From NCBI RefSeq assembly GCF_014168535.1, contig NZ_CP060007.1, positions 3,534,001 through 3,598,000 of the forward strand: a stretch of 64,000 nt of DNA, given 5' to 3'. Below the pieces are notes generated by a model, which did not search any database, was not told the DNA's origin, and saw only the letters and a program-made list of their open reading frames with translations. The position numbers and the translations under genes were made by a program. Positions 35,947 to 44,429 of this stretch are shown here, one piece after another. How positions within the stretch are numbered: position 1 is the stretch's first letter; every line of letters begins with the position of its first letter. Source of the stretch: Lacibacter sediminis. Its GTDB lineage: Bacteria > Bacteroidota > Bacteroidia > Chitinophagales > Chitinophagaceae.

Positions 35947-36411
35947 TTATTTCTTTGATAAATTTCTTCTGATTGCCATAGCGTAACCGAGGTGTAATGC
36001 ATCATGTACCATTACAAACCGAACTGCGTCTTCAATATTGTTTAATGCATAGCCATATGATGTTGTGTAAGGCTTGTATTGAACAAAAACATTTTCAGCT
36101 AATCCTCTTTCAAGTTCATCAATGCAAGACATTGCATATTCTTTCAACTCATCAATTGTCTCCTGGCTGATAAAGCTTTCGGGTCTTGTTCCTTTTTTAA
36201 AGCTTGCCGTCAATTCGCCCGGCACATCCGCCTCAACTCCTGAAAGTCCATTGCACAAGCCTTGTTGAGCTGTTATTATATGGCCAAAATTCCAGGCAAT
36301 ATTATTGCTCATGCCTTTGGGAATTTCATTCAACTCTTCAATGGATAACCCACTTACAAGATCAATGAAACGTGCCCTAGTTTGTCTTATTAAATCAAAT
36401 TGCTCTTTCAT
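35947..36411 (-). CDS. DinB-family protein inside the ilv operon
   Basis: A 154-residue DinB_2-type helical bundle. The marks are NNIAWNFGHIITAQQ (about 36-50, metal His) and VMVHDALHLGYAM (about 132-144, paired His). It lies between ilvN and ilvC with 34 bp to ilvC and only 6 bp after ilvN, so it is transcribed as part of the branched-chain operon, although no such function is known in this pathway. It may be a passenger gene or do detoxification linked to the pathway. Confidence 0.85.
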   Translation of the reverse strand: MKEQFDLIRQTRARFIDLVSGLSIEELNEIPKGMSNNIAWNFGHIITAQQGLCNGLSGVEADVPGELTASFKKGTRPESFISQETIDELKEYAMSCIDELERGLAENVFVQYKPYTTSYGYALNNIEDAVRFVMVHDALHLGYAMAIRRNLSKK

Positions 36412-36417
36412 CCTGTT

Positions 36418-37008
36418 TTACATTGTAAACACTTCTTCACCTTTATCTAAATACTCGTTCTCGATCACTTCTTCACTTGGCTCCCTGTATTCAAACTCCT
36501 TCAGTTTTTTATGGAAACCATCACTTGCTTTTATAATAGCCACTCTTGCAGAACGAACAAATTCAATTAACCCATATGGTTCGAGTACTTTAATGAATGC
36601 GTCTGTTTCATCACGCTGTCCGCTCACTTCAAACACCGTATAATCTTTGCGTATCACTACAGCCTTTGCACCATACTGGCTCAACAGGCGTTCTACTTTC
36701 ACTTCTTCAGCAATAATTTCTGTCGGCACTTTATATAAAGCAAGCTCCTGCCAAATGATCTCTTCATTTGTATTATAATATGCTTTCAATACTTCCACCT
36801 GCTTTTCTATCTGGCGACAGAGTTTGCGTACTACTTCTTCTGTTTCGTTGATCACAATCGTGAAACGATGTACACTGTCTACTTCACTGGGCGATGTATT
36901 TAAACTTTCAATATTAATCTTGCGTTTGGAAAAGAGAATAGCGATCCGGTTCAACAAACCGATCTGATTCTCTGTGTATACCGTTATGGTGTATTCCTGT
37001 TTTTGCAT
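36418..37008 (-). CDS. ilvN: acetolactate synthase small (regulatory) subunit
   Basis: A 196-residue regulatory subunit of acetolactate synthase. The N-terminal ACT domain is clear (YTITVYTENQIGLLNRIA, with the NTSPSEVDSVHRFTIVI strand region), followed by the C-terminal half (EYGLIEFVRSARVAI-like). It binds valine and controls the catalytic subunit encoded directly upstream. It is a little longer than the usual ~165 residues because of an acidic tail (EVIENEYLDKGEE). Confidence 0.92.
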   Translation of the reverse strand: MQKQEYTITVYTENQIGLLNRIAILFSKRKINIESLNTSPSEVDSVHRFTIVINETEEVVRKLCRQIEKQVEVLKAYYNTNEEIIWQELALYKVPTEIIAEEVKVERLLSQYGAKAVVIRKDYTVFEVSGQRDETDAFIKVLEPYGLIEFVRSARVAIIKASDGFHKKLKEFEYREPSEEVIENEYLDKGEEVFTM

Positions 37009-37044
37009 ATGCTTTATTTTTACTAAACCGCCTGCAGGGGTTCT

Positions 37045-38826
37045 TTAGATTTCTTCTTTGCTTAATACGATTTCCGATACGCCTCTTCCCTGTGGTACCA
37101 TCGGGAATACATTGTTTTCTTTACCAACCATTACTTCCAGCAAATAGCTGCCTTCATGATCGATCATTGTTTTCAATGCGGCTTTTAATTCTGAACGTTC
37201 GCTGATGCGTTGTCCGTCGATGTAATATCCTTTTGCCACTGCAACAAAATCAGGACTTGTGATATCAACAAACGAATAACGTTTTTCATGAAACAGTTGC
37301 TGCCACTGGCGTACCATGCCCAAAAACTGGTTATTTAAGATCAGGATCTTTACGTTTGGTTTGAACTGCATGATGGTTCCCAATTCCTGTATCGTCATTT
37401 GAAAACCGCCATCACCAATAATTGCAACCGTTGTTCTTGAAGGATCGCCATACGCTGCACCAATAGCTGCAGGCAATGCATAACCCATTGTTCCCAATCC
37501 ACCGCTGGTGATATTACTTTTCGTTTGATTCATTTGTGCATAACGGCAGGCCACCATCTGGTGCTGACCAACATCCGTTACAATAATTGCATTGCCATCT
37601 GTTAATTCATTCAATGCTTTGATCACTTCACCCATCGTAAGAATATCCGTTGCAGGATTCATTTCAGGGTCAATGCACAAGGATTGTTCTTTCGCCATGC
37701 AGTCATGGAACTTCTGTAACCATTGCGGATATACTTTGCTTTCAACCAACGCAGTTAGCATCGGCAATGTTTCTTTACAATCGCCCCAAACAGGAACAGT
37801 TGTTTTTACATTCTTATCAATTTCAGCAGGATCAATATCGAGATGAACGATCTTCGCCTGCTTTGCATATTTATCTAAACGACCGGTTACACGATCATCG
37901 AAACGCATACCAACAGCGATCAATACATCACATTCATTCGTCAACAAATTCGGACCGTAGTTACCATGCATGCCCAACATACCAACACCTAAAGGATGAT
38001 CAGTTGGAATAGCACTCATACCCATGATGGTCCATGCAGCAGGAATACCGGCTTTTTCAATGAAAGCTTTGAATTCTTTTTCTGCTTTTCCAAGAATTAC
38101 GCCCTGACCAAAAATTACAAATGGACGCTCCGCTTCATTAATAAGCTTTGCTGCTTCTTCAATATATTTTTTACGTACAATTGGTTTTGGACGATAGCTG
38201 CGGATGTGTTCGCACTTCTTGTAACCTTCGTATTCGAACAATTGCATCTGTGCATTCTTGGTAATATCGATCAAAACCGGACCGGGACGACCACTGCCTG
38301 CGATATAAAATGCTTTTGCTAATGCAGCAGGAATTTCTGTTGCATCTGTTACCTGGTGATTCCATTTTGTAACAGGTGTAGTAATATTGATCACATCCGT
38401 TTCCTGGAATGCATCTGTACCAAGCAAATGTGCAAACACTTGTCCGGTGATACATACCAATGGTGTAGAGTCGATCATCGCATCAGCCAAGCCTGTTACA
38501 AGATTTGTTGCACCGGGTCCACTTGTTGCAAACACAACACCTGTTTTACCACTTGCTCTTGCAAAACCTTGTGCAGCGTGAATTGCACCTTGCTCGTGAC
38601 GAACAAGAATATGTTCCAAACGATCATTGTAATCATACAATGCATCATAAATTGGCATAATGGCACCACCCGGATAACCGAAGATGGTCTTTACGTTTTC
38701 ATTGAGCAAAGCATCTAATACGGCTACACTTCCGGATACACTCCCCACCAAACCTGAGGCTTTCGAACTCTCCGATTTACTTTTACTATCTTTTTCTTTT
38801 ATCGTCAATTCTGTTGTATTTGACAT
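37045..38826 (-). CDS. ilvB: acetolactate synthase large (catalytic) subunit
   Basis: A 593-residue ThDP- and FAD-dependent acetohydroxyacid synthase. A 25-residue Lys/Ser-rich N-terminal tail precedes GYPGGAIMPIYDAL (about 54-67) and the catalytic Glu in VRHEQGAIHAAQGFARASG. FAD contacts lie in the middle, and the ThDP motif GDGGFQMTIQELGTI... begins with GDGGF near 475. Partner IlvN is encoded 36 bp downstream. The enzyme starts both the valine/leucine and the isoleucine branches. Confidence 0.96.
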   Translation of the reverse strand: MSNTTELTIKEKDSKSKSESSKASGLVGSVSGSVAVLDALLNENVKTIFGYPGGAIMPIYDALYDYNDRLEHILVRHEQGAIHAAQGFARASGKTGVVFATSGPGATNLVTGLADAMIDSTPLVCITGQVFAHLLGTDAFQETDVINITTPVTKWNHQVTDATEIPAALAKAFYIAGSGRPGPVLIDITKNAQMQLFEYEGYKKCEHIRSYRPKPIVRKKYIEEAAKLINEAERPFVIFGQGVILGKAEKEFKAFIEKAGIPAAWTIMGMSAIPTDHPLGVGMLGMHGNYGPNLLTNECDVLIAVGMRFDDRVTGRLDKYAKQAKIVHLDIDPAEIDKNVKTTVPVWGDCKETLPMLTALVESKVYPQWLQKFHDCMAKEQSLCIDPEMNPATDILTMGEVIKALNELTDGNAIIVTDVGQHQMVACRYAQMNQTKSNITSGGLGTMGYALPAAIGAAYGDPSRTTVAIIGDGGFQMTIQELGTIMQFKPNVKILILNNQFLGMVRQWQQLFHEKRYSFVDITSPDFVAVAKGYYIDGQRISERSELKAALKTMIDHEGSYLLEVMVGKENNVFPMVPQGRGVSEIVLSKEEI

Positions 38827-38883
38827 AACACGCTTTTTCGATTTTTAATGCTGTTTCATAAGCCCCTTTTTGGGGTTCGGGTT

Positions 38884-40566
38884 TTAAGCCTCGTCTGTTA
38901 CGCAACCTTGTGAAGCATCCCTCACACACATTGCATATTTATATAAGACACCTTTCTTTTCTTTTAATGCGGGCTGCTTCCAGTTCTTACGTCTTTCTGC
39001 TATCACTTCGTCAGCTACTTTTAAGTTTATCTTATTGCTTGTTGCATCCAGTTCAATGATATCATCGTCCTGCACCAATGCAATCAAGCCTCCTTCAAAT
39101 GCTTCCGGAGTGATGTGTCCGACGACGAAGCCATGCGAACCACCGCTAAACCTTCCATCAGTGATCAATGCAACATCTTTTCCCAAACCTGCACCTGTTA
39201 TGGCAGAAGTTGGTTTCAACATTTCCGGCATACCCGGTGCACCTTTCGGTCCTTCGTAACGAATCACTACAACATCACCTTTCTTTACTCTTCCGCTTGC
39301 AATACCTGCTACCAGATCTTTTTCACCATCAAACACTCTTGCCGGTCCTTCAAAACGTTCACCTTCTTTACCACTGATCTTTGCAACGCTACCTTTCTCA
39401 GCAAGATTGCCATATAGAATTTGTAGGTGACCAGTTACTTTCAATGGTTGTTCTAAAGGGTAAATGATCTTCTGTGTTTCAAAATTTATTTCTGTGATGC
39501 CGGCTAAATTCTCAGCAACTGTTTTACCTGTAACTGTTAAACAATCGCCATGCAGCAAACCTTTGTTCAATAAATATTTCATAACAGCAGGCACACCACC
39601 ATGCGCATGTAATTCCTGCATCAGATATTTTCCGCTTGGTTTAAAATCAGCCAGCACCGGTGTTTTATCACTGATGCGTTGGAAATCATCCTGCGTCAAA
39701 TCAACATCCACACTTTTTGCCATAGCGATCAAATGCAACACAGCATTTGTACTTCCACCGAAGATCATGATCGTTACGATTGCATTCTCAAATGCCTTCT
39801 TCGTCATGATATCTCTTGGCTTAATATCTTTTTCTAATAATACTTTGATTGCTCTTCCTGCATCCAGGCACTCATTCTTTTTTTCATCGCTGATTGCAGG
39901 GTTTGATGAAGAATAGGGTAAACTCATCCCTAATGCTTCAATAGCCGACGCCATCGTGTTCGCAGTATACATACCACCGCATGCACCAGCACCCGGACAA
40001 CTATGTTTTACCACTTCTTTAAAATCTTCAGGCGTGATCGTTCCTGCTAATTTTTTTCCCAATGCTTCAAATGCAGAAATGATGTTGAGCTCTTCGCCTT
40101 TGTGATGACCCGGTGCGATTGTTCCGCCATACACCATAATTGAAGGGCGATTCAAGCGACCCATTGCCATAATTGCGCCGGGCATGTTTTTATCACAGCC
40201 TGGTAATGCAATTAATCCATCATAATAAAATCCGCCGCACACACTTTCAATACTGTCTGCAATTAAATCACGACTCACCAACGAATAACGCATACCATCG
40301 GTACCATTACTGATACCATCGCTGATGCCGATTGTATTAAAGATCAAACCAACCAAATCATTCTTCCACACACCTTCTTTCACCACTTTTGCAAGATCGT
40401 TCAGGTGCATGTTACAAGTGTTACCATCGTAACCCATACTTGCAATACCTACCTGTGCTTTTTTCAGATCATCTTCTGTTAAGCCAATGCCATACAACAT
40501 GGCTTGTGCAGCCGGTTGTGTTTCATCCTGTGTTAATACTTTCGAATACTTGTTTAATTCAGCCAT
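38884..40566 (-). CDS. ilvD: dihydroxy-acid dehydratase
   Basis: A 560-residue Fe-S dehydratase of the IlvD/EDD family, which makes 2-oxo acids for valine, leucine and isoleucine. Cluster cysteines are in [12 protein letters not shown] (about 44-55), [21 protein letters not shown] (two stretches around 105-125) and [18 protein letters not shown] (about 185-202). The C-terminal [17 protein letters not shown] motif is intact. It lies 57 bp upstream of ilvB and 108 bp downstream of ilvE. Confidence 0.96.
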   Translation of the reverse strand: MAELNKYSKVLTQDETQPAAQAMLYGIGLTEDDLKKAQVGIASMGYDGNTCNMHLNDLAKVVKEGVWKNDLVGLIFNTIGISDGISNGTDGMRYSLVSRDLIADSIESVCGGFYYDGLIALPGCDKNMPGAIMAMGRLNRPSIMVYGGTIAPGHHKGEELNIISAFEALGKKLAGTITPEDFKEVVKHSCPGAGACGGMYTANTMASAIEALGMSLPYSSSNPAISDEKKNECLDAGRAIKVLLEKDIKPRDIMTKKAFENAIVTIMIFGGSTNAVLHLIAMAKSVDVDLTQDDFQRISDKTPVLADFKPSGKYLMQELHAHGGVPAVMKYLLNKGLLHGDCLTVTGKTVAENLAGITEINFETQKIIYPLEQPLKVTGHLQILYGNLAEKGSVAKISGKEGERFEGPARVFDGEKDLVAGIASGRVKKGDVVVIRYEGPKGAPGMPEMLKPTSAITGAGLGKDVALITDGRFSGGSHGFVVGHITPEAFEGGLIALVQDDDIIELDATSNKINLKVADEVIAERRKNWKQPALKEKKGVLYKYAMCVRDASQGCVTDEA

Positions 40567-40674
40567 TTTTATTTTTGTTATCGTCTGTTATATTCTATTT
40601 AGCTTCCGTTGCCACGCTCGCTTGTACTTTCTGTAATTCTATTCTACCGACAAAATGTTCCTATGGAACAAAAT

Positions 40675-41598
40675 TTATACTACTGCTTCTTCTTTCTTTG
40701 CGTCTTCGTGTCTTTGTGGTTTAAAATTTTCTACCACTAAATTCTTATACGCCTGTTGAATTTTTCTGCTCACAGTATCACTCCATTTCAATGGAAACTT
40801 GTGATCATCCAAACTGTCGAACCCAATCACTTCTGCTGCAGTACCACAATAAAAAACAGCATCTGCATTTTTCAACTCATCGATTGTAAACACCTTTTCT
40901 TCTACTTGAATTCCCAGCTCCGCACATAATTCAAACACTGTTGCTCTTGTTATGCCGGGAAGAATATTTCCTTTTGCAGGTGTAAAGAGTTTACCATCTT
41001 TCTCATAAAACAAATTGGCGCCCGGCGCTTCTGCAACATTGCCATTCATATCGAGCAACAATGCTTCATCAAACCCTTTTGCTTTTGCTTCGTGGCTGGC
41101 GAGTAATGAGTTTACATAATGACCTGCTGCTTTCGCTTCGATCTTGAACGCTTTCGGATTCGGACGTTCAAAAGAACTTGTCATAATGCGTAACAGCTTA
41201 TCGCCAAGAAACGGTTGCATGGCCCATACTTCAATTACAAGAAACGACTGCTCGTTCTGAACAAAACTCATATTCGCCGGTGCATAAACCACGGGACGTA
41301 TATAAGCATCCTGCAGATCATTCAACTTCAGCACTTCATATGTAACAGCCGTTAATTCTTCTGTTGTCCAGTGATAAGGGAGGTTCACCAGTTCAGCCGA
41401 ACGTTGCAAACGATCATAGTGTTCTTTGGCCTTGAAAATTTTCGTTTCGCCATTCACTGTTCTGTACGAACGGATGCCTTCAAACACACTGTAACCATAA
41501 TGAAAACTCTGGCTATAGAGATCCATTTTTGCTTCAGCTGCTTTTACATACTCACCGTTGAGATACAAAATCGTTTCACTGTTGTAATAAGTTGCCAT
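40675..41598 (-). CDS. ilvE: branched-chain amino acid aminotransferase
   Basis: A 307-residue fold-type IV PLP transaminase, which makes the final step to Leu, Ile and Val using glutamate as donor. Marks: SVFEGIRSYRT (about 38-48), AKAAGHYVNSLLASHEAKAKG with the PLP Lys (about 153-173), MNGNVAEAPGANLF (about 184-197) and LPGITRATVFELC. It is the first structural gene of the ilv operon and follows directly after the attenuator terminator (25 bp from terminator to ATG). Confidence 0.95.
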   Translation of the reverse strand: MATYYNSETILYLNGEYVKAAEAKMDLYSQSFHYGYSVFEGIRSYRTVNGETKIFKAKEHYDRLQRSAELVNLPYHWTTEELTAVTYEVLKLNDLQDAYIRPVVYAPANMSFVQNEQSFLVIEVWAMQPFLGDKLLRIMTSSFERPNPKAFKIEAKAAGHYVNSLLASHEAKAKGFDEALLLDMNGNVAEAPGANLFYEKDGKLFTPAKGNILPGITRATVFELCAELGIQVEEKVFTIDELKNADAVFYCGTAAEVIGFDSLDDHKFPLKWSDTVSRKIQQAYKNLVVENFKPQRHEDAKKEEAVV

Positions 41599-41623
41599 AC
41601 ACTTTTTCGTTTTTTAGCGGTAA

Positions 41624-41654
41624 TAAAAAAACCCGCCTCTTTTGGAGGCGGGTT
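41624..41654 (-). terminator. attenuator terminator of the ilv operon
   Basis: On the minus strand AACCCGCCTC and GAGGCGGGTT (10 bp) flank a 5-nt loop and run into a run of T. It starts 23 nt after the leader-peptide stop codon and ends 25 nt before ilvE. Its 5' arm CGCCTCC can pair instead with GGAGGTG (plus-strand positions 41692-41698) inside the leader reading frame, forming an antiterminator. Confidence 0.9.
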
Positions 41655-41677
41655 GTTATGTTAATTCGTTTTGTCAG

Positions 41678-41779
41678 TTACATACAACAAGCACCTCCGT
41701 TGATAGCAGGAATAATAATGACTACCACAATGACAATTGTGTTTACAAGTAGTAGATTATTTAATTTGCTTTTCAACAT
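41678..41779 (-). CDS. ilv operon leader peptide (33 residues)
   Basis: An ATG-started 33-codon frame directly before the attenuator terminator. Residues 9-23 read LLLVNTIVIVVVIII, so 13 of 15 are Leu, Val or Ile; 16 of all 33 are. Residues 28-30 (codons GGA GGT GCT) carry the antiterminator strand. Ribosome stalling at the Leu/Val/Ile run would leave that strand free to block the terminator; a ribosome reaching the TAA would cover it and allow termination. This is the classical attenuation logic, here in a Bacteroidota. The peptide itself needs no function. Confidence 0.9.
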   Translation of the reverse strand: MLKSKLNNLLLVNTIVIVVVIIIPAINGGACCM

Positions 41780-41797
41780 AGTGCGTTGTTCGAAAAA

Positions 41798-41828
41798 CGA
41801 ATATACCGCCTAATTGAAAATAAACAAA
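41798..41828 (-). promoter_or_regulatory. promoter of the ilv leader
   Basis: On the minus strand TTTG (41825-41828), a 19-bp spacer and TATATTCG (41798-41805; 7 of 8 matches to TAnnTTTG) lie 18 bp before the leader ATG. This is a near-consensus Bacteroidota promoter that would start the attenuated transcript. Confidence 0.65.
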
Positions 41829-41842
41829 GAACTTTTTTTGAG

Positions 41843-41910
41843 GTGGAAGGTTTAGGGTGTATGGTTTAAGGTCTTACCTTACTTCTTCCTATACCTTTCG
41901 CCTTACACCT
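41843..41910. repeat. 7-nt-periodic degenerate repeat between leuB and the ilv leader
   Basis: On the plus strand the heptamers GTGGAAG, GTTTAGG, GTGTATG, GTTTAAG, GTCTTAC run in phase, and are followed by a second set of opposite sense (TTCTTCC, TATACCT, TTCGCCT, TACACCT). It ends exactly at the leuB stop codon. The style is the same as the repeat at 22800-22870, although the heptamer sequence differs. Confidence 0.6.
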
Positions 41911-43029
41911 TTATATTATCGTTGACTTACGCAACTCAATATTCTCTTTCTTCACAGACCCCGGAATTTTTCCTGATACATAATCGCTGATAAGATCACC
42001 GATTGTGCTCATGAAATAAAAATTCATGGGATCAATATCTTTTGTAACAAAATTATTTTCCAATGTCCAGTCAACTGCATCACGTATTACCTCCGCTTCG
42101 GCAGTCAATCCAAAATGATCGAGCATCATTGCTGCTGATAAAATTGAACCTATTGGATTTGCAATGTCTTTACCTGCTGCCTGCGGATAAGAACCATGGA
42201 TCGGTTCAAAAAAAGCGGTGCCGTTACCAACAGAAGCTGAAGGCAACATACCCAGCGAACCTGCCAATACACTTGCTTCATCGCTAATGATATCACCAAA
42301 CATATTTTCGGTTAAGATTACATCAAACTGTTTTGGGTTTATCATCAATTGCATGGCCGCATTGTCAACAAACATATAATCAACAGTTACATCGCTGTAC
42401 TGTGTTGCAATTTCCTGCACCACTTTTCGCCACAACCTGGATGTTTCGAGCACGTTGGCTTTATCAACCAGCGTTACTTTCTTCTTTCTTCTGTTCTGCG
42501 CATATTTAAACGCAAGATGTGCAATGCGTTCAATTTCCGGACGTGTGTAATAACACTCATCACTTGCCGTATTACCATCTTCGCTCGTATACTTTTTTCC
42601 GAAATAGATACCACCGGTGAGTTCACGGAAGATCACACAATCAACTCCTTCAAGTAAAGCAGGTTTCAATGGTGATAAATGCTGCAAAGTGGAATAAGTT
42701 GTTACCGGGCGAATATTGGCAAACAGCTGCAGTGCTTTGCGTATACCAAGAATGCCTTGTTCAGGACGAACTTTTGCTGATGGATCATTATCATATTTTG
42801 GATCACCAACTGCACCAAACAAAACAGCATCGCTGTCTAAACAAATATCAATTGTCTCCGACGGCAATGCTGTTCCGGTTTTATCGATCGCATCTGCACC
42901 AATTAATGCTTCCTTGTAATGAAAGACATGCCCATATTGCTGTGCAACTGCATTTAATATTTTAATGGATTGTGCCGTTACCTCCGGCCCTATTCCATCT
43001 CCGTTTAATATCGCAATCTTTTTCTCCAT
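41911..43029 (-). CDS. leuB: 3-isopropylmalate dehydrogenase
   Basis: A 372-residue NAD-dependent decarboxylating dehydrogenase of leucine synthesis. Marks: ILNGDGIGPEVTAQ (about 7-20), RELTGGIYFGKK, and the metal-binding NMFGDIISDEASVLAGSLG segment (about 250-270). It starts 41 bp after the leuA stop, so leuA-leuB form an operon. leuC and leuD, often between these two, are absent here. Confidence 0.95.
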   Translation of the reverse strand: MEKKIAILNGDGIGPEVTAQSIKILNAVAQQYGHVFHYKEALIGADAIDKTGTALPSETIDICLDSDAVLFGAVGDPKYDNDPSAKVRPEQGILGIRKALQLFANIRPVTTYSTLQHLSPLKPALLEGVDCVIFRELTGGIYFGKKYTSEDGNTASDECYYTRPEIERIAHLAFKYAQNRRKKKVTLVDKANVLETSRLWRKVVQEIATQYSDVTVDYMFVDNAAMQLMINPKQFDVILTENMFGDIISDEASVLAGSLGMLPSASVGNGTAFFEPIHGSYPQAAGKDIANPIGSILSAAMMLDHFGLTAEAEVIRDAVDWTLENNFVTKDIDPMNFYFMSTIGDLISDYVSGKIPGSVKKENIELRKSTII

Positions 43030-43070
43030 GATCAGGTTGTGTGTTTTCGTAGTTTATTGATTGGTTATGT

Positions 43071-44231
43071 TTAAGCAGTAACAATCACCTGTTTTGCCAA
43101 TACATTCAGATCAGCGTCTTCCACTTCTTTCTTCGAATCTGCCAGTGCAAGAAAACGTTCATATAATTCATCGACTTGGTTACGATCGAAACTGTAACCA
43201 AGATTTTTGAAACGATAAGCCAATGCACTTCTTCCGCTGCGTGCTGTTAATACGATCTTAGAAGTATCTGCACCCACTTCTTCCGGTGCAATAATTTCAT
43301 ACGTGGTTGCTTCTTTCAAAAATCCATCCTGGTGAATACCTGATGAATGTGAGAATGCATTATCACCAACTACAGCTTTGTTTGGCTGCACCACCATACG
43401 CATAGTTTCGCTCACCAAACGGCTCATTGGTAACAATTGTTTCGGATCAACATTGGTATACAATCCCAGTTCTGGATGTTTGCGAATGGTCATCACCACT
43501 TCTTCAAGTGATGTGTTACCTGCACGTTCACCGATACCATTGATGGTACACTCGATCTGGCGTGCACCTGCAATGGCACCTGCAATAGAATTGGCGGTTG
43601 CCAATCCTAAATCGTTATGACAATGACAGGAAAGAATAGCTTTGTCAATATTGCTTACATTGTTCATTAAGTAAGCCATCTTTTCTGCATACTGATGTGG
43701 CAAACAAAATCCTGTTGTATCAGGAACATTCACTACTGTTGCGCCTGCAGCAATCACAGCTTCTGTAAGTTTTGCCAAAAACTGCAGGTCTGCACGACCT
43801 GCATCTTCGGCATAAAATTCAACATCGGGCACATAATTACGGGCAAGTCTAACGGCGTTAACGGCTCGTTCAAGTATTTCTTCTCTCGTGGAATTGAATT
43901 TGTATTTGATGTGGTTATCGGATGATCCGATACCGGTGTGGATACGTGGACGAACCGCAGGCTTTAATGCCTCAGCTGCTACTTCAATATCCTTCTGCAC
44001 GGCACGGGTTAAACCGCAAACCGTTGCATGCTTAATAACTTTGGAAATCTGGTTCACACTTTCAAAGTCGCCCGGACTTGAAATGGGAAAACCTGCTTCA
44101 ATTATATCAACACCTAAAGCTTCCAATTTTAATGCAAGCTCTACTTTCTCTGTTGTGTTTAACTTGCAGCCTGGTACCTGCTCTCCGTCTCTGAGAGTGG
44201 TATCAAAAATGAACACTTGTTTGTCGGCCAT
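43071..44231 (-). CDS. leuA: 2-isopropylmalate synthase, short form
   Basis: A 386-residue member of the LeuA/homocitrate synthase family that joins acetyl-CoA and 2-oxoisovalerate. The TIM barrel shows [13 protein letters not shown] (about 9-21), HCHNDLGLA (about 206-214) and NGIGERAGN (about 235-243). It stops after the barrel and linker, without the ~120-residue C-terminal dimer domain where leucine binds in the full-length enzyme; many Bacteroidota have this form. Feedback inhibition by leucine may thus be lacking, which makes control at the transcript level (the terminator at 44251) more relevant. Homocitrate or citramalate synthase are less likely, given leuB next door. Confidence 0.88.
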   Translation of the reverse strand: MADKQVFIFDTTLRDGEQVPGCKLNTTEKVELALKLEALGVDIIEAGFPISSPGDFESVNQISKVIKHATVCGLTRAVQKDIEVAAEALKPAVRPRIHTGIGSSDNHIKYKFNSTREEILERAVNAVRLARNYVPDVEFYAEDAGRADLQFLAKLTEAVIAAGATVVNVPDTTGFCLPHQYAEKMAYLMNNVSNIDKAILSCHCHNDLGLATANSIAGAIAGARQIECTINGIGERAGNTSLEEVVMTIRKHPELGLYTNVDPKQLLPMSRLVSETMRMVVQPNKAVVGDNAFSHSSGIHQDGFLKEATTYEIIAPEEVGADTSKIVLTARSGRSALAYRFKNLGYSFDRNQVDELYERFLALADSKKEVEDADLNVLAKQVIVTA

Positions 44232-44250
44232 AATATTCTTTAATGCTGTG

Positions 44251-44305
44251 AAAAAAGCAGGTTTATTACCTCAATAGCTGATCATTGATTGAAGTAACAA
44301 CCTGC
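44251..44305 (-). terminator. leader terminator (candidate attenuator) of leuA
   Basis: On the minus strand a long hairpin (44257-44305) with stem parts GCAGGTT/AACCTGC and TTACTTCAAT/ATTGAGGTAA (one U-G pair) runs into TTTTTT (44251-44256), 19 nt before the leuA ATG. The upstream gene is divergent, so there is no transcript for it to end except the leuA leader. Confidence 0.8.
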
Positions 44306-44429
44306 AGGATAAAATTATTTCATATTGAAGCCGTTCGCAAACCTTATTTCATGTATTTTACGACAGATAAGGGATACCCTTTTACCGAAAACGCTTGTCT
44401 GTAAAGGATTATAGCAGAAACTAATTACG

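Noticed and set aside
40655..40680. GTTCC-TAT-GGAAC inverted repeat near the ilvE stop
   Set aside because: Five-bp arms only and no U-tract; too weak to call a terminator or operator.
44300..44370. Two ATG AAA TAA mini-frames and a possible T-box in the leuA leader
   Set aside because: Three-codon frames carry no leucine codons, and no T-box sequence or specifier loop was recognisable, so neither was called as a feature.
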